DNA of 25,689 nt from the NCBI GenBank assembly GCA_003614735.1, contig KZ992624.1, positions 1 through 25,689 on the forward strand, written 5' to 3'. The notes beneath the pieces were generated by a model that saw only the letters and a program-made list of their open reading frames with translations, searched no databases and was not told where the DNA came from. Positions 12,301 through 22,503 of the stretch are shown in pieces. The position numbers and the translations under genes were made by a program. Source of the stretch: Thamnocephalis sphaerospora. Its lineage: Eukaryota; Zoopagomycota; Zoopagomycetes; Zoopagales; Sigmoideomycetaceae. Every line of letters starts with the position of its first letter. The stretch's first letter is position 1.

Positions 12301-13795
12301 AATCCAGTGGCACCGGCTGGCTGCTGCTGCTGTTGCTGCTGCTGGCCAAAGGCACCGGCTGCGCCAAAGCCGGTCGCGCCAGCGGTAGACGTATTACCAA
12401 ATAGACTTGAGCCTGTGCCGCTACTGCCGAAGATACTGCCGGTTTGCGCTATCGATTCACAAAAGGCAGAGCCGTTAGGATCATGCTTGACGCCATACTA
12501 ATAAGAGCCACAGGAGAACTGCAGCTTACCTGGCTTATTGGCACCAAATAGACCGGTGGTGCTGCCGCTGCCAAAGGCGCCACCTGCAGCCGAAGTGGCC
12601 GGCTGGCCAAATGCCGTCTGTCCAGCGGTGTTGCCAAAGAGACCGCCGCTGGCCGGGGCCTGTGAGAAGGCACCGCCGCCAAAGCCAGTGCCAGACGTAG
12701 CAGGCTGACCGAATCCAGTCGCCTGACCAAACATGCCGCCGCTGCTGGTCTTGCGGCCCTGCTGGTAGTCTTGTAGACGCAATTCCTGTCGTTTTCAATA
12801 AAATTCGGGCAATATCTGCGTTAAATGTTGAAGACTGGCTCCCCTGCATGCTCGCCCGTACCTCAAAAGACCAGGCACGGTATGATGGCATCGCGGTGAT
12901 TGACTGGAAAACCTGAAGATTGCCCTGGTTGTCCTTTTCCTGGTAGACAGAGAACGGCATTTGGGCCGTACCGTTTGCTGGGCCAGCGCCAGCGCCAGCA
13001 GCGGCACCTAATCACAGCGAAAATAGCGGTGAAATTAGCATCTACGCAGCAGAGATGGGTGCATGCCAAAGGGTTGAAACTTGCCTCCAAATGCACCGCC
13101 TGCGGCACCACCTACAGCCGTGCCAAATGCGCCGCCACCAGCGGCGTTGGACTGACCGGTGGCTCCGAAAACACCGCTAGGTCGCTGGCCAAACAGACCA
13201 CCCGCCTGGCTAGTAGCAGGGGTGTTGGTCGCACCAGCACCAAAGCCAGTTGCCCCGCTACCGCCAAAGCCAAAGCCACCGGATGTGCTCTGCGTGCCTG
13301 TGCTCAGTGCGAGTTGTAGATTGTATGAGCTAAAGCAGTATACTTGTTGCGATATTTCTGCGCTTACCTGCTCCAAATCCGCTAGTACCAGCGGCTGGAG
13401 TGGCACCAGCACCAAAGGCTGGCCGTTGCTGACCAAAGCCCGCGCTGCCTCCAAATCCTCCTGAACGTGGAAATCGATTAGTGAACTGGCATCCTTTTGT
13501 AGACGCTTTTGCATACATCTGCATACGCACCACCAAATCCTGTTGTGCCTTGCTGTGGCTGGCTAAAAGCGCTGTTGGCGTTGGCGCTGGTGTTGAGCGC
13601 ATTCTGACTGCCAAATATGCCGCCTGTCGTGCCAGTTTGCGGCTGCTGCTGTCCAAAGCCGCCACCGCCACCAAAGCCACCGCCACCGCCAAAGAGGCCA
13701 CCTCCCTGTTGCTGCTGTTGCTGCTGCTGTTGTTGTTGCTGGCCAAAGCCACCACCACCACCACTGCCGCCGCCGCCGCCGCCAAAGCTAAACAT
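6380..13795 (-). CDS. NUP145: Nup98-Nup96 nucleoporin precursor
   Basis: Self-cleaving nuclear pore precursor, like yeast Nup145 and fission yeast Nup189. Exons in coding order: 13795-13531, 13460-13368, 13297-13085, 13007-12862, 12785-12530, 12448-12236, 12163-12005, 11918-11736, 11664-9215, 8990-8791, 8723-8639, 8567-7378, 7289-7036, 6932-6856, 6801-6580, 6508-6380. Sum 6135 nt, 2044 aa. The N-part has at least ten GLFG and many FG motifs plus a GLEBS-like Gle2/Rae1 site (SYRAWSFEELRLQDYQQGRK, about residues 230-250). The autoproteolytic domain is about 815-959 and ends HFSRY, with predicted cleavage F958/S959 (codons 10316-10321). An acidic linker follows, then Nup96 with its MGRSFRVGWGPG motif and helical scaffold to the end. 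The N-product lines the channel; the C-product belongs to the Y-complex. The 8991-9214 intron (224 nt) is the longest and least certain. Confidence 0.95.
13008..13084 (-). other. GC-AG intron in NUP98-96
   Basis: Coding strand reads GGAG then GCAAGT and ends GATTAG, 77 nt, phase 1, splitting a glycine codon. It joins the FG exon to the GLEBS exon in frame. I see no in-frame GT alternative close by. Confidence 0.75.
13706..13741 (-). repeat. Poly-glutamine CAG/CAA tract
   Basis: Twelve consecutive glutamine codons, mixed CAG and CAA, in exon 1 of NUP98-96 between glycine-rich FG segments. A second, interrupted Q6 run lies near 12328-12346. Such tracts often vary in length between strains. Confidence 0.9.
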
Positions 13796-14091
13796 GGTTG
13801 CCTACTCTGTAGCCGTGAAAGTTGTGATCGTACGATTGATCGACAAAGGCTGTAGCCTGTTTGCTCTTAGCCGTACTATCGCACCCTGCAAAAGCTGACG
13901 TGCGATAGCTGAAAAGGGAGGACGAAAGATCGGCGAGAAGAGCAGGGATGAGCGGGCGAAAGAAAAGAGAATGAAATACACGAGGATGACGCGTAGCAAT
14001 AACAAACGGCCGCTGGTAGTTTTCGCTCGATGATAGTGACACACCATCAGCCACGCAACGTCAGGTGTATGCATTCCTGCACCTCTACACC
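13796..14091. promoter_or_regulatory. Divergent promoter region, NUP98-96 / S2P
   Basis: 296 nt between the two start codons, so both promoters and 5' UTRs must lie here or in upstream introns. No clear TATA box is visible. There is a purine-rich block at about 13910-13980, a TGACGT-like motif near 13898 and an ACGCG near 13989. These could bind factors but are unproven. Confidence 0.55.
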
Positions 14092-16181
14092 ATGGAAGCC
14101 TTTGCACAGCTAGTGGTGGCGTTTGTCGTTTTCTGGGCGGTGGTCCATCTGTTGCTGTTTGCCGTGGGCCACAGAAAGACCTCACGCACGAGACGCAACC
14201 GAGTAAGTTGGACGGCAGGGCTGATACGCGGACACTGCTGACTATACCCGCTAGACGAGTCGGGCCGGCGCATATGCACACCATGACTCGGCAGACGAGG
14301 AGACGATAACAGAAAGCGAGTCCCTTTGCGAGACGAGCCAGACGCCAGCAGACAACGCGCCATGTATGGCATCCCTGGATATTCGACCATGTCGCCTCAC
14401 ATACACCTCATGGCGTGCCAATCGACGGCTTGCTCGTGTCGCTCGGTTAAAGTATTGGCGCCTATGGTTCGACGCTGGCGTTGTCTTTGGTGTTGCTGCA
14501 GCTGCTGCGGGCATCTTAGCCTGTGCAGTGGCGGTAGTGAGGTCCTTTAGCGGACTGGCTTGGTTTGGGAAAGCCGCGACCAGTGATGGCGCTTCCGATA
14601 CGCAAATCTTTGTGCCTGTGGTAAGTCGAGTACCGCAAACGCAGTGCATCTAGCCTCAGCGGCTCATATACAATGCAGATACCTGGTATCACGCTACCGC
14701 TGGCTCATCTGCCGGTGCAGCTGCTTGCACTCTGGATTGCTGGCGCTCTGCATGAACTTGGGCACGCCGTGGCGGCAGCAAGGTCAGTTTTGATACCGAT
14801 TGCTGGATGGACAGACTGTCGCTGACAATGGCAGGGTGTAGCGCTCGTGTTCGCGTACTTGGCGTAGGCGTGTTTCTGTGGATCATGTATCCAGGTGCCT
14901 TTGTCGAGCTAGACCAGCGCACGCTTGCTGAAAGCTCGACGCGCAACAAGCTGCGTATTGCTTTTGCAGGTGTATGGCACAATTTGATACTTGTAGCCAT
15001 TGCCGCTGCTGCGCTAAAGTCAGGCATGCTGGACTGGCCGTGGACCTGGATAGGCTGGGAAACAACAGCGACTGGCGTGGTGGCCACCAGTATAGCTTCT
15101 GTAAGCGCTTATACCGGCATGCAGAGCCAGGCACTAGGGTAGCATACATGATGCTTACACGTGTTTCTTGCCCGTCTGCGTCCCCGCCGGGCATGCAGTG
15201 GTCGCCACTTCACCAGGCAGTGCCAGCCTCATCGACCATCACACAGTTAGATGACAATACACTTGCAGGCGGAACGGTGGACTGGACACGGTATCTTGAG
15301 AAAAAGACGCACTTGGCACCAAACACTACTGGCTATTGCTGGAGCAAAGACGCCTGGCTATCGCGTAAGCCTGATTGTCAATGTTGTCGATTTGAGACCG
15401 TACATGTCAGATGTACTTACACTGTGCATTTACAGAGCCGACCACATGCTGCGCATGGGATGAAAAGGAGCGCAAGAACGCAGCAAAGTCACTCGTGTGC
15501 TTTGCCACGTACAACAGCACCAGTAGTGTGGTAGGTGCCAGCATTTGAACAGCACAATGCATTTTGCTCACTGCTGCTTCCATGGTAGAGTGCTTGCGTG
15601 CCAGTAGCCTCTGCCTTGCAAGATACAACTGCGTGCACAGACGATACCGTGTGCCCACAGCACCAGGTCTGCATGTTTCCCCAACGGTTGAGCCCTGGCG
15701 AGCAGCTACTGAGAATCCACTACCAACTGCCGCCTTGGTCCTTGGACGGAGCAACTGCTGCCGATAACCAATTTACGGTATTTCTCGGTCTGCCATCGGA
15801 TATATACGCCGCAATCCGCGTTTCTCGTTGGCGACCGCGACTAAGCTGGCTGCCCGGAACCCTGCCTGAATTTTCCGTGCTGTTTGTCAGGTGAATATTG
15901 GCCAAAGCGTGCCATAGCCGCCTGCTTACTAACGCGGCAACTGCAGCTATCTTGCGTCCTTTTCGGCCGCACTTGCCCTTCTCAACGCAATGCCAGTCTA
16001 CTATCTTGATGGACAGCATGCACTAGAAGCACTGGCCGGTCCATCCGTTGGCCGGCAAGGGCATCCACGGCGAAAGTGGATCCGTACGCTCACGCGCGGT
16101 GCCTTGTTTGTGGGCACTGGCCTGCTTTTCTTGACGCTTGCAACCACACTGCTCACGCTGCTGTTGCGTGGTGGCACTTGA
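14092..16181 (+). CDS. S2P: Site-2 protease, M50 intramembrane metalloprotease
   Basis: Cleaves membrane-bound transcription factors within the bilayer; in animals and Cryptococcus the substrate is SREBP/Sre1. Exons: 14092-14202, 14255-14620, 14679-14782, 14842-15100, 15199-15364, 15436-15530, 15589-15890, 15947-16181. Sum 1638 nt, 545 aa. The zinc motif HELGH is at residues 184-188 (14751). The second motif NAMPVYYLDG is at 481-490, with metal-ligand Asp489 (16008-16010). TM segments are visible near residues 8-28 and 130-150, around both motifs and at the C-terminus. The conserved VGVFLWIMYPGAFVEL segment follows HELGH. Between the motifs is a lumenal/PDZ-like region rich in cysteines (GYCW, TCCAW, CVPV, CTDDTVC), as in human MBTPS2. 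Length is close to the family norm (human 519). The start is the first ATG before a TM helix. Confidence 0.93.
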
Positions 16182-16466
16182 TTGTGTTTGCATAGTCTTG
16201 TGGCATCTAATCTCACTGGTCGGATGTCCACGTATGCCAATACAATAATAGACTAGTTTGTTGCCACTACGCTATGTTACTGCTCGGATATCGCGCCGAT
16301 TTGCCCCCACTCCTTTCCGCACACCCGTCCTGCCACACTCATTCCATTCTCGTTCCCAGCACCTGGTTTGTGCACGCCTGCGCTCCAGACAGCTACTACT
16401 CCCACAGAACGCCGTTGCTTTACACGGGCGCGTGTCATTCTACCCAGCGCAGAGGCCGTCTACGCC
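16182..16466. other. Tandem spacer, S2P / GPAT
   Basis: 285 nt holding the S2P 3' end and GPAT promoter/5' UTR. An AT-rich CAATACAATAATAG element at about 16239-16252 may serve S2P polyadenylation or GPAT transcription. The second half is open in the GPAT frame from an ATG at 16368, so coding may begin there. Confidence 0.5.
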
Positions 16467-19400
16467 ATGTCTAACCAAGGGCCGTCCGATTCGGGCGGCA
16501 GCCAGGCGCCCTTGCCGGCACCCAAGTCGACGCCTGACGTTGATACCGATGCTGCGTGGAAGGTGGTGGTGTCGGACGATGTGGACGAAACATACGATAC
16601 GCTCTCCTCGCAACAGTCACCAAACAACAACGGTGGTACTATCGTTCGTCGCGCAAGCTCGGATAGTCCAACTGCCGCTGGCAACGCCGACGGAAATGGA
16701 GACGGCACCGTCCTACAGTCGATGGCCTTGATGCAGCCCGGTGGCGCAGCCAACGAACTTGTGGAAATTGCGGACAAGACCGGTGATGAAGAAGAGTTTT
16801 TGGAAAACATCATGTAGGTGCTGCAGCCGAACAGTGTGGCCGAAGCGCTAACAGATATATACGGGACAGCAAAGGGCGCGAGTTGGGCCGCTTTCGCAAT
16901 AATCCATTTGGGTTTGTGATCCGGCTGACCTCCGAGTCTACCGCCTTCTACCTTGGCTCTGTGAGTGAACGCCCAGTGTACCGTGCAGCGTGTACACCAT
17001 CACTTATAGGCGGTTATGAATTACTAGGGCTGGCGCAGCTACCGCGACTATATTGGCGCGCGCATTTTGCAAGCCGGCTATGCGCGGGCAATCAAGGAGC
17101 AGGTTCTGAAGAGTGATCGTGGTAGGTAGGGGTGCACGGTAGCTGTGCTAGGCTCCTCACACTCATAGTGGCGGGTTTGCGAGCTAGTTAAGAATACTAT
17201 CAAGTATCTTGCATCGAGACAGGCCATCCAGTTGCGCGCACAGCCGTCCGTATCCAAAGTGGTGGAACGCGAGGATCAGCTGGAAAGAGAGCTGGAAGTG
17301 GTGGTGCGCAATATGGCCGATAAGATGTTTGCCGACTTTAGTAGTCTGCGGACCGTTCGGTATGCTTGTCAAGCGTGGCGCGTGGCAGGTATTCTGTGCT
17401 GCTTACAGCGCAACATGGCGACGCAGTGTCTTTGCCTTTGCGCTCAGCAATATCCTGGTCCGGCTGTACCATCAGGGAATTCATATCAAGGAAAGCGAAC
17501 TGTTGGAGGTAACAACATACGTGCCCGTTCGCCAAGTAGTAGTAGTACGTCCAAAGCAGCGGCACTAACGCGGAGCAATACCATCCTCATCCACAAGCTT
17601 CGCCGGCACGCAATCAAGGCACAGCAAAATAAGCAGTCGCTTATTGTGCTTCCGTGCCACAAGTCACACGTTGACTATCTGCTCATCTCCTACGTGTTCT
17701 TCCGTCTGGGTCTAGCTCTCCCGCATATTGCTGCCGGCGACAATCTTGACCTGCCGGTTGTGGGAGGAATTTTGCGGCGTGGCGGCGCATTCTTCATTCG
17801 CCGCACGTGGGGCGACGATATGCTCTACGGTGAGCTTGCACGCGAGTACATCGAGGCAAGTGCCACTGACAGAGCGCCGCAGCATATCTTTACGCTGGAT
17901 CGCTGACGGCCGCGTCCCATGCGTCAGACGCTTTTGGAAAAAGGATACAACATTGAGTGCTTTATCGAAGGAACCCGTAGTCGGACTGGTGCGTACATTC
18001 GCCTGCTTTTCGTTTACTGTGCGGCTAACAGTTAGCGGAACACAACGCCCTTGCACAGGAAAACTACTGCAGCCAAAGTTTGGCATTCTAAAGCTAATAC
18101 TGGAGGGTCTGTTGAACGGACGCACCAAAGACTGCATAATTGTTCCGATGAGTATTGGTTACGATAGGGTGCGTGCGTGTAGGCTAGCTGTCTATGGATG
18201 AGCGGTATGGGCGAAGCGGCCGCATAGAGGCTGATCTTGCCTGGGCGCTGGGCGCAGGTGATCGAGACAGAGACCTATGCAAGCGAGCTACTTGGTCAGC
18301 CAAAGGAACGCGAGTCGCTTTGGGGCGTGTTCAATAGTACCAAGCTTTTGCAATTCAAGTGGGGTCGTGTGGATGGTACGAGCATAGACGATCGCGCCAT
18401 TAGCTTGCCACTGTTGCTTAGTGATTGAGTGCGCTATTCTGCAGTGCGTTTTGCAAAACCATTTTCGCTACTAGAGTACGTCCAACAACAGATGGAACTT
18501 CGGAGGTACGCCTACAGCAAGAAAAGTGCAAAGATAGCATCGAATCCATGCTTACCTTGCGTTATTTCTTGCTCAGCCCATTCAACTTGGAAAATGTCCA
18601 GGACAAAAACATTCTTCTTCGATCACTAGGATATCGGCAAGTACAGAGTGTCTTCAAGTGCCATGTCGCAATGAAAAGAACTAACGCGTGTTTCATTTTC
18701 ATCTGCACAGCGTTTTATCCGACATTGTAAGGACGCGCCGATGATGGCCATTGATGCTAGGACTGCGATGCTAATGACACGCACAACCATAGAATGCTGC
18801 ATCTGTGGTTATGCCTTCAGCGCTAGGTTTGTGCTCCAGCTATCTCCATGTCGTCTGTTCAGCAAATATGGCTGATGCTGACCCTTGCGCATTTAACAGT
18901 GGGAACGGTCATTTTGACGTTGCGTGGTCGAGTGAGTGTTATTTTGGCGATATCGGCGACAAAGGATACGACGCGATATGCATAGTGTGTGCGATACGAT
19001 CACTGCTAACAGCCTGTGTGTTGCTGCACTTTCCGATAACGTTCCATCCGCTTTAGGGTGTTGGCCGGAGCGAGGTACATTGGAGGCGACATGGAGCATC
19101 TCGGTATTGGCACGGTCGTAGCGAGGATGGCTAACAAGAGCACGCTGTCCTATATAGCTTGTTCGTCGTGTAAACTGGCTGCGACGCGAGATTCTACGCA
19201 AGGGAGGACGCGTTGCTCATTTTGGTGGCATGTCTACTGGAGATATCGTTGATCGGTGAGCACCAGAAGAGAGAGAGAGAGACGACGACGACGACACAAC
19301 ATACATTTAACATCCGATGACTGTACACAGCGCCATCCAAGTCATGCGAGATCTCGTGGGTGCGCGAAAGGAGAAGGATATTCTTGAGCCTGTATTCTAT

Positions 19401-20830
19401 GCACAGAAGCGGTTCGAGCTCAGTTTCTACCGGAATCAGGTACATGGGGCTTGAGTGCATTCGCAGCACAACAGGCACTGATCTCATGGTCTTGCGTCAA
19501 TTAGGTCATCCATCTGTTTTTGTCCGAAGGTGAGTAGACGGCAAAGATGGCACACTTGCACTGCTAGGTTGTGCCGCCTGCTTAGCCAGTCCGTCTAGCC
19601 ATCGTTTCCGCATCAATGTATGTACAAATCAAAATCGGCGGCGTCAAGTCGGCACAACGGATACCACGGTCGGTGCTGTTGGACAACGCATCGTTCATTT
19701 CTCAGCTGCTCAAAGGCGAGTTCATCTACCGGCCGGGCTCGGTTGAGGACAACATGAATACTACGCTTCAATCGATGGAGGTACCGTAGTGCATGGCGGC
19801 AAACGTCCATTTAACGCTGCTATTGACTACATGTATCCTGATACATCAGCGCTTGAATGTCGTTACTACCGAGGATGATCTGGTCGGTTTATCTGATGTG
19901 GAGCGCAAACTTGGTCGCGAAAATTATGGTAGCTAGATCAACACCAGCATGCTTTGATGCACAATCGTTGACTCATGGTGAAATCACGCATAGACTTTTA
20001 CTGTTTCCTCATCTGGCCGTTTATCGAGACTTACTGGCTGGCCGGTAGGTTTGGCGATGGAAAACAGCGTTTTTGCTTTGACTCATTTGTCTGCACTATT
20101 GCTACAATGCATGGTAGCCGTAAGCCTCTTTATCATTGCTATGATTACACCGTCGCCTAGCGCAGCCACAGCACAGCTGGACGAATCGAGCCCCACACGC
20201 ATACATCCGCCTGTTGGCGTGGTTGTCGCAAACGACGGTGTGGCCTGGGTGGAGGAGCGAGTATTCCTGAAGAAAGCCCAGACGCTCGGCAAAACACTGT
20301 ACTATCAAGGTAGGCTATGGGAGCAAGGTCTATCCTTACTTTCGATCTGACGCGGCACACGATGCACTGCCAATGCACAGGCGATATCAGCTACATGGAG
20401 GCTGTGAACCAGGAGACGCTGAAAAATGCATTTAGCCGACTCCAAACACAGGGCGTTATGCTCTATAGGCGGGCGGAGCGGGAACCGCCACATGTGGCTC
20501 TGCATCCCGAGTTTGTGCCGGCACGCAGCGCCGATGGCGGGATCCTCCCAGCAGGAAAGCTGTGGGCACTGGTCAAACGCATTGGAAAGTTCCGTCGCGA
20601 GGGAAAAAATCGCCGTGACAATGCTACAGGTGAGCGAGCTTTTGCGCAAGAGTATATGTGCTTTCGGCCGCTAAAAGGCCGGTACGGGCATTGCAGTAAG
20701 CACGCGCGTTTTGCGTCTGGCCGAGATAACCGGCACGTCCGGATGGACTGGACGTGCAGACAAGAGCAAAGAGGCACGGAGCAAGGAGGCTGCGGACCGC
20801 AAAGAGCAGTCTGTTCCGGCCAAGCTATAG
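16467..20830 (+). CDS. PlsB/GPAM-type glycerol-3-phosphate acyltransferase
   Basis: Acylates glycerol-3-phosphate at sn-1, the first step of glycerolipid synthesis. Exons: 16467-16813, 16855-16960, 17028-17121, 17188-17359, 17409-17508, 17598-17855, 17928-17988, 18059-18168, 18258-18375, 18445-18475, 18538-18636, 18711-18726, 18793-18826, 18900-18931, 19057-19074, 19158-19255, 19331-19439, 19505-19529, 19590-19780, 19850-19928, 19994-20044, 20118-20309, 20381-20629, 20697-20830. Sum 2724 nt, 907 aa. Catalytic HKSHVD (H294, D299) and substrate motif FIEGTRSRTG (371-380) are followed by PMSIGYDR. The C-half (LGYRVLSDINAASVVMPSAL, GRGVGRSELVRRVNWLRRE, FELSFYRN) continues the family pattern. IRDSKGRELGRF and HPPVG regions are less conserved. 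The 18475/18538 junction is provisional. Resembles bacterial PlsB and animal mitochondrial GPAT rather than the fungal SCT1/GPT2 type. An upstream in-frame ATG at 16368 could add 33 residues. Confidence 0.85.
17856..17927 (+). other. GC-AG intron in GPAT (first)
   Basis: EYIE ends in GAG, then GCAAGT to CGTCAG, 72 nt, phase 0. It joins the segment after GAFFIRRTWGDD to the FIEGTRSRTG exon. No GT donor nearby gives the right phase. Confidence 0.8.
18637..18710 (+). other. GC-AG intron in GPAT (second)
   Basis: LGY-R is split CG, GCAAGT ... CACAG, C; 74 nt, phase 2. A GT donor lies 4 nt further (GTACAG at 18641) but would shift the frame and lose the RVLSDI continuation. The exon that follows is only 16 nt. 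Confidence 0.7.
18711..18726 (+). other. 16-nt micro-exon of GPAT
   Basis: Encodes the end of an arginine codon plus VLSDI, between CACAG and GTAAGG. The sequence joined is LGYR-VLSDI-NAASVVMPSAL, which matches the family pattern on both sides. Confidence 0.7.
19268..19295 (+). repeat. GA and GAC microsatellite in a GPAT intron
   Basis: A (GA)n run of about 14 nt followed directly by five GAC units, in the intron 19256-19330 of the acyltransferase gene. Likely a length-variable locus. Confidence 0.85.
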
Positions 20831-20959
20831 CAAGACATACATACTGACTCAACATGATGCGTGGGGTAGTGACGATTAAACGATACCGCATAAAACGCCC
20901 ACTGGTTCACATTGGCAGCTGCCAGCCGTATTCCCGCCCACCAAATACGCTTCGTTTAC
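20831..20959. other. Tandem spacer, GPAT / VMS1
   Basis: 129 nt containing the GPAT 3' end and VMS1 promoter. ATGs at 20854 and 20857 lie upstream out of the VMS1 frame, so they are potential uORF starts or not transcribed. No TATA-like box is seen. Confidence 0.45.
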
Positions 20960-22404
20960 ATGGCCGCTGCAACTTACGTGGGCTTGTTTTTGTCGGAAAG
21001 TATCACCAACACCGAGCAGAAGGGTGGCACACCCAGCCAGTCTACTGCTGCAAAGGCGGGAATTCCGCTCACACTGTTTAATGCGCCGGCGGAATTCTTA
21101 GCAGGACTGTCGCCATGGTCATGCATCAAAGACGCACCCAGCGCGCAAGCAGAGCCTCCTCCCAAACCGGCTGACACCAGCAGCGCAAACAAGAGCTCGC
21201 GGATTCTACTGGGATCTGCGGGTTGTGCTACTTGCGGCGGACTTGTTTTCCCGGACAGTGGTGCTCAGCGTGCACACTTTAGGCTGCCCTATCATGTGGA
21301 AAATGTGCGCCGACGCGCCCACAGCATCGGTCGGCCGCTAACCGCAGAAGAATATGAGGCGTGGACGGCCGGCGACTGGGAGGAATCGGATGGCGACACG
21401 TCTTACGAGACCTGCAGTGAAGGCAACCAGACACACGACGAAGACGACGACGACGAGTCAGAAACAATCAAGCCAGACGCACAAGAGAATGATGCGGCGA
21501 CTGAGGTTTCTGGGTCGCGTTCTGCAGGCGGTCCAGTGTTTTGGATGCGGCATACGGATTATCCTGGCTATCGCATCGGTCTCTACAAGCAAGTGGTTCT
21601 AGCCAAGATGCAAAAACGCCGCAATGAGCCGGAGGCAGCAGATAGCGTACTCTCACAGCTGCTGGAAGCACGTCCTCGTGCGCGGTATTGGACACTGCTG
21701 ATGTACGTTGCCGGCTACTTTGCAGGCGTAGTAATGGATGCGCAAAAAGGCACAGTGGTGATTCACAAGGCAATGCACAAGTACACAGGTAAGCAGCTGT
21801 CAGTGTCGCGCGCCAGTGATGCCGCCGTATGTTTACGTCGGATGCGCAGTTCGTAAAAAGCGCGGCTTTTCGCAAGCCACGCATGACCGTAAAACAGGCG
21901 GTAAGGCTAGCTCAGCAGGAGCCTGGCTGCGTCGTGAAAACCAGCGCTCATTAGACTCGGTAAGCGTGCGAGACTGTATTTTCAGCATGCGCAGTCGACT
22001 TGACACATACATGCTAGACGGTCTCGGACCTCCTGAGGTCGTGGCAGCAGTATTTGGATGCAAGCGAGCGGATATTTGTTCGCGTGAGCATTTACCACCG
22101 TTCTGCGCTCTATTCGGCCGATAGCCCAATCCGAGGAGGTCAGTGGTGCGTGTACGATACGCGTGTGTACACCATGTTTAACGAGCGTGTGGCCGGTGCA
22201 AACGCTTTAGACGATATTCGCGTACGCGCAATTCCATTCCAGACAAAACGTCCGGTAAGCAATCGTGCCGGTGCTTCATGAAAGTCGTATGAGGCATAAT
22301 GTCTGACGCCACACATCTATTTGCCCTTGCAGAAATACGGCGAAGCTTTGCATGCCATCGAAATCCTTTCAAGGTTTTGCGTAGAGCCAGAGCCGGAGAA
22401 CTAG
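20960..22404 (+). CDS. VMS1: Vms1/ANKZF1-type peptidyl-tRNA hydrolase, short form
   Basis: Releases nascent chains from tRNA on stalled 60S ribosomes (ribosome quality control). Exons: 20960-21788, 21850-21959, 22018-22138, 22211-22254, 22333-22404. Sum 1176 nt, 391 aa. An N-terminal C2H2-like finger (C89, C92, then QRAHFRLPYHVENVRRR) is followed by an acidic linker (EDDDDES) and the VLRF1 release-factor fold: YWTLLMYVAGYFAGVV, HKAMHKYT and the catalytic loop KKRGFSQATHD, where Q285 fits the Vms1 active-site glutamine. It continues with ASSAGAWLRRENQRS, ERIFVRVSIYHRSALY and IPFQTKRP, then stops after EPEPEN. Yeast Vms1 is over 600 aa with ankyrin repeats and a Cdc48-binding VIM helix; neither is seen here. 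The start is the first in-frame ATG. The 3' end faces the next gene 99 nt away. Confidence 0.88.
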
Positions 22405-22503
22405 CACCACAGCAGCTGTCATCGCTAGCGCATTGTCTTTGACGCCATCTGTATTAAGCCATGACCAAATGCGTGACATGCCAATAGTACACAAATGCCT
22501 CCA
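22405..22503. other. Convergent 3' spacer, VMS1 / Cep57-like gene
   Basis: 99 nt between facing stops. The minus strand stays open past the Cep57-like TGA and encodes a hydrophobic segment (see findings). Confidence 0.5.

Noticed and set aside
13617-13898. Plus-strand frame with poly-Cys and poly-Pro
   Set aside because: Complement of the poly-Gln and poly-Gly codons of NUP98-96 exon 1.
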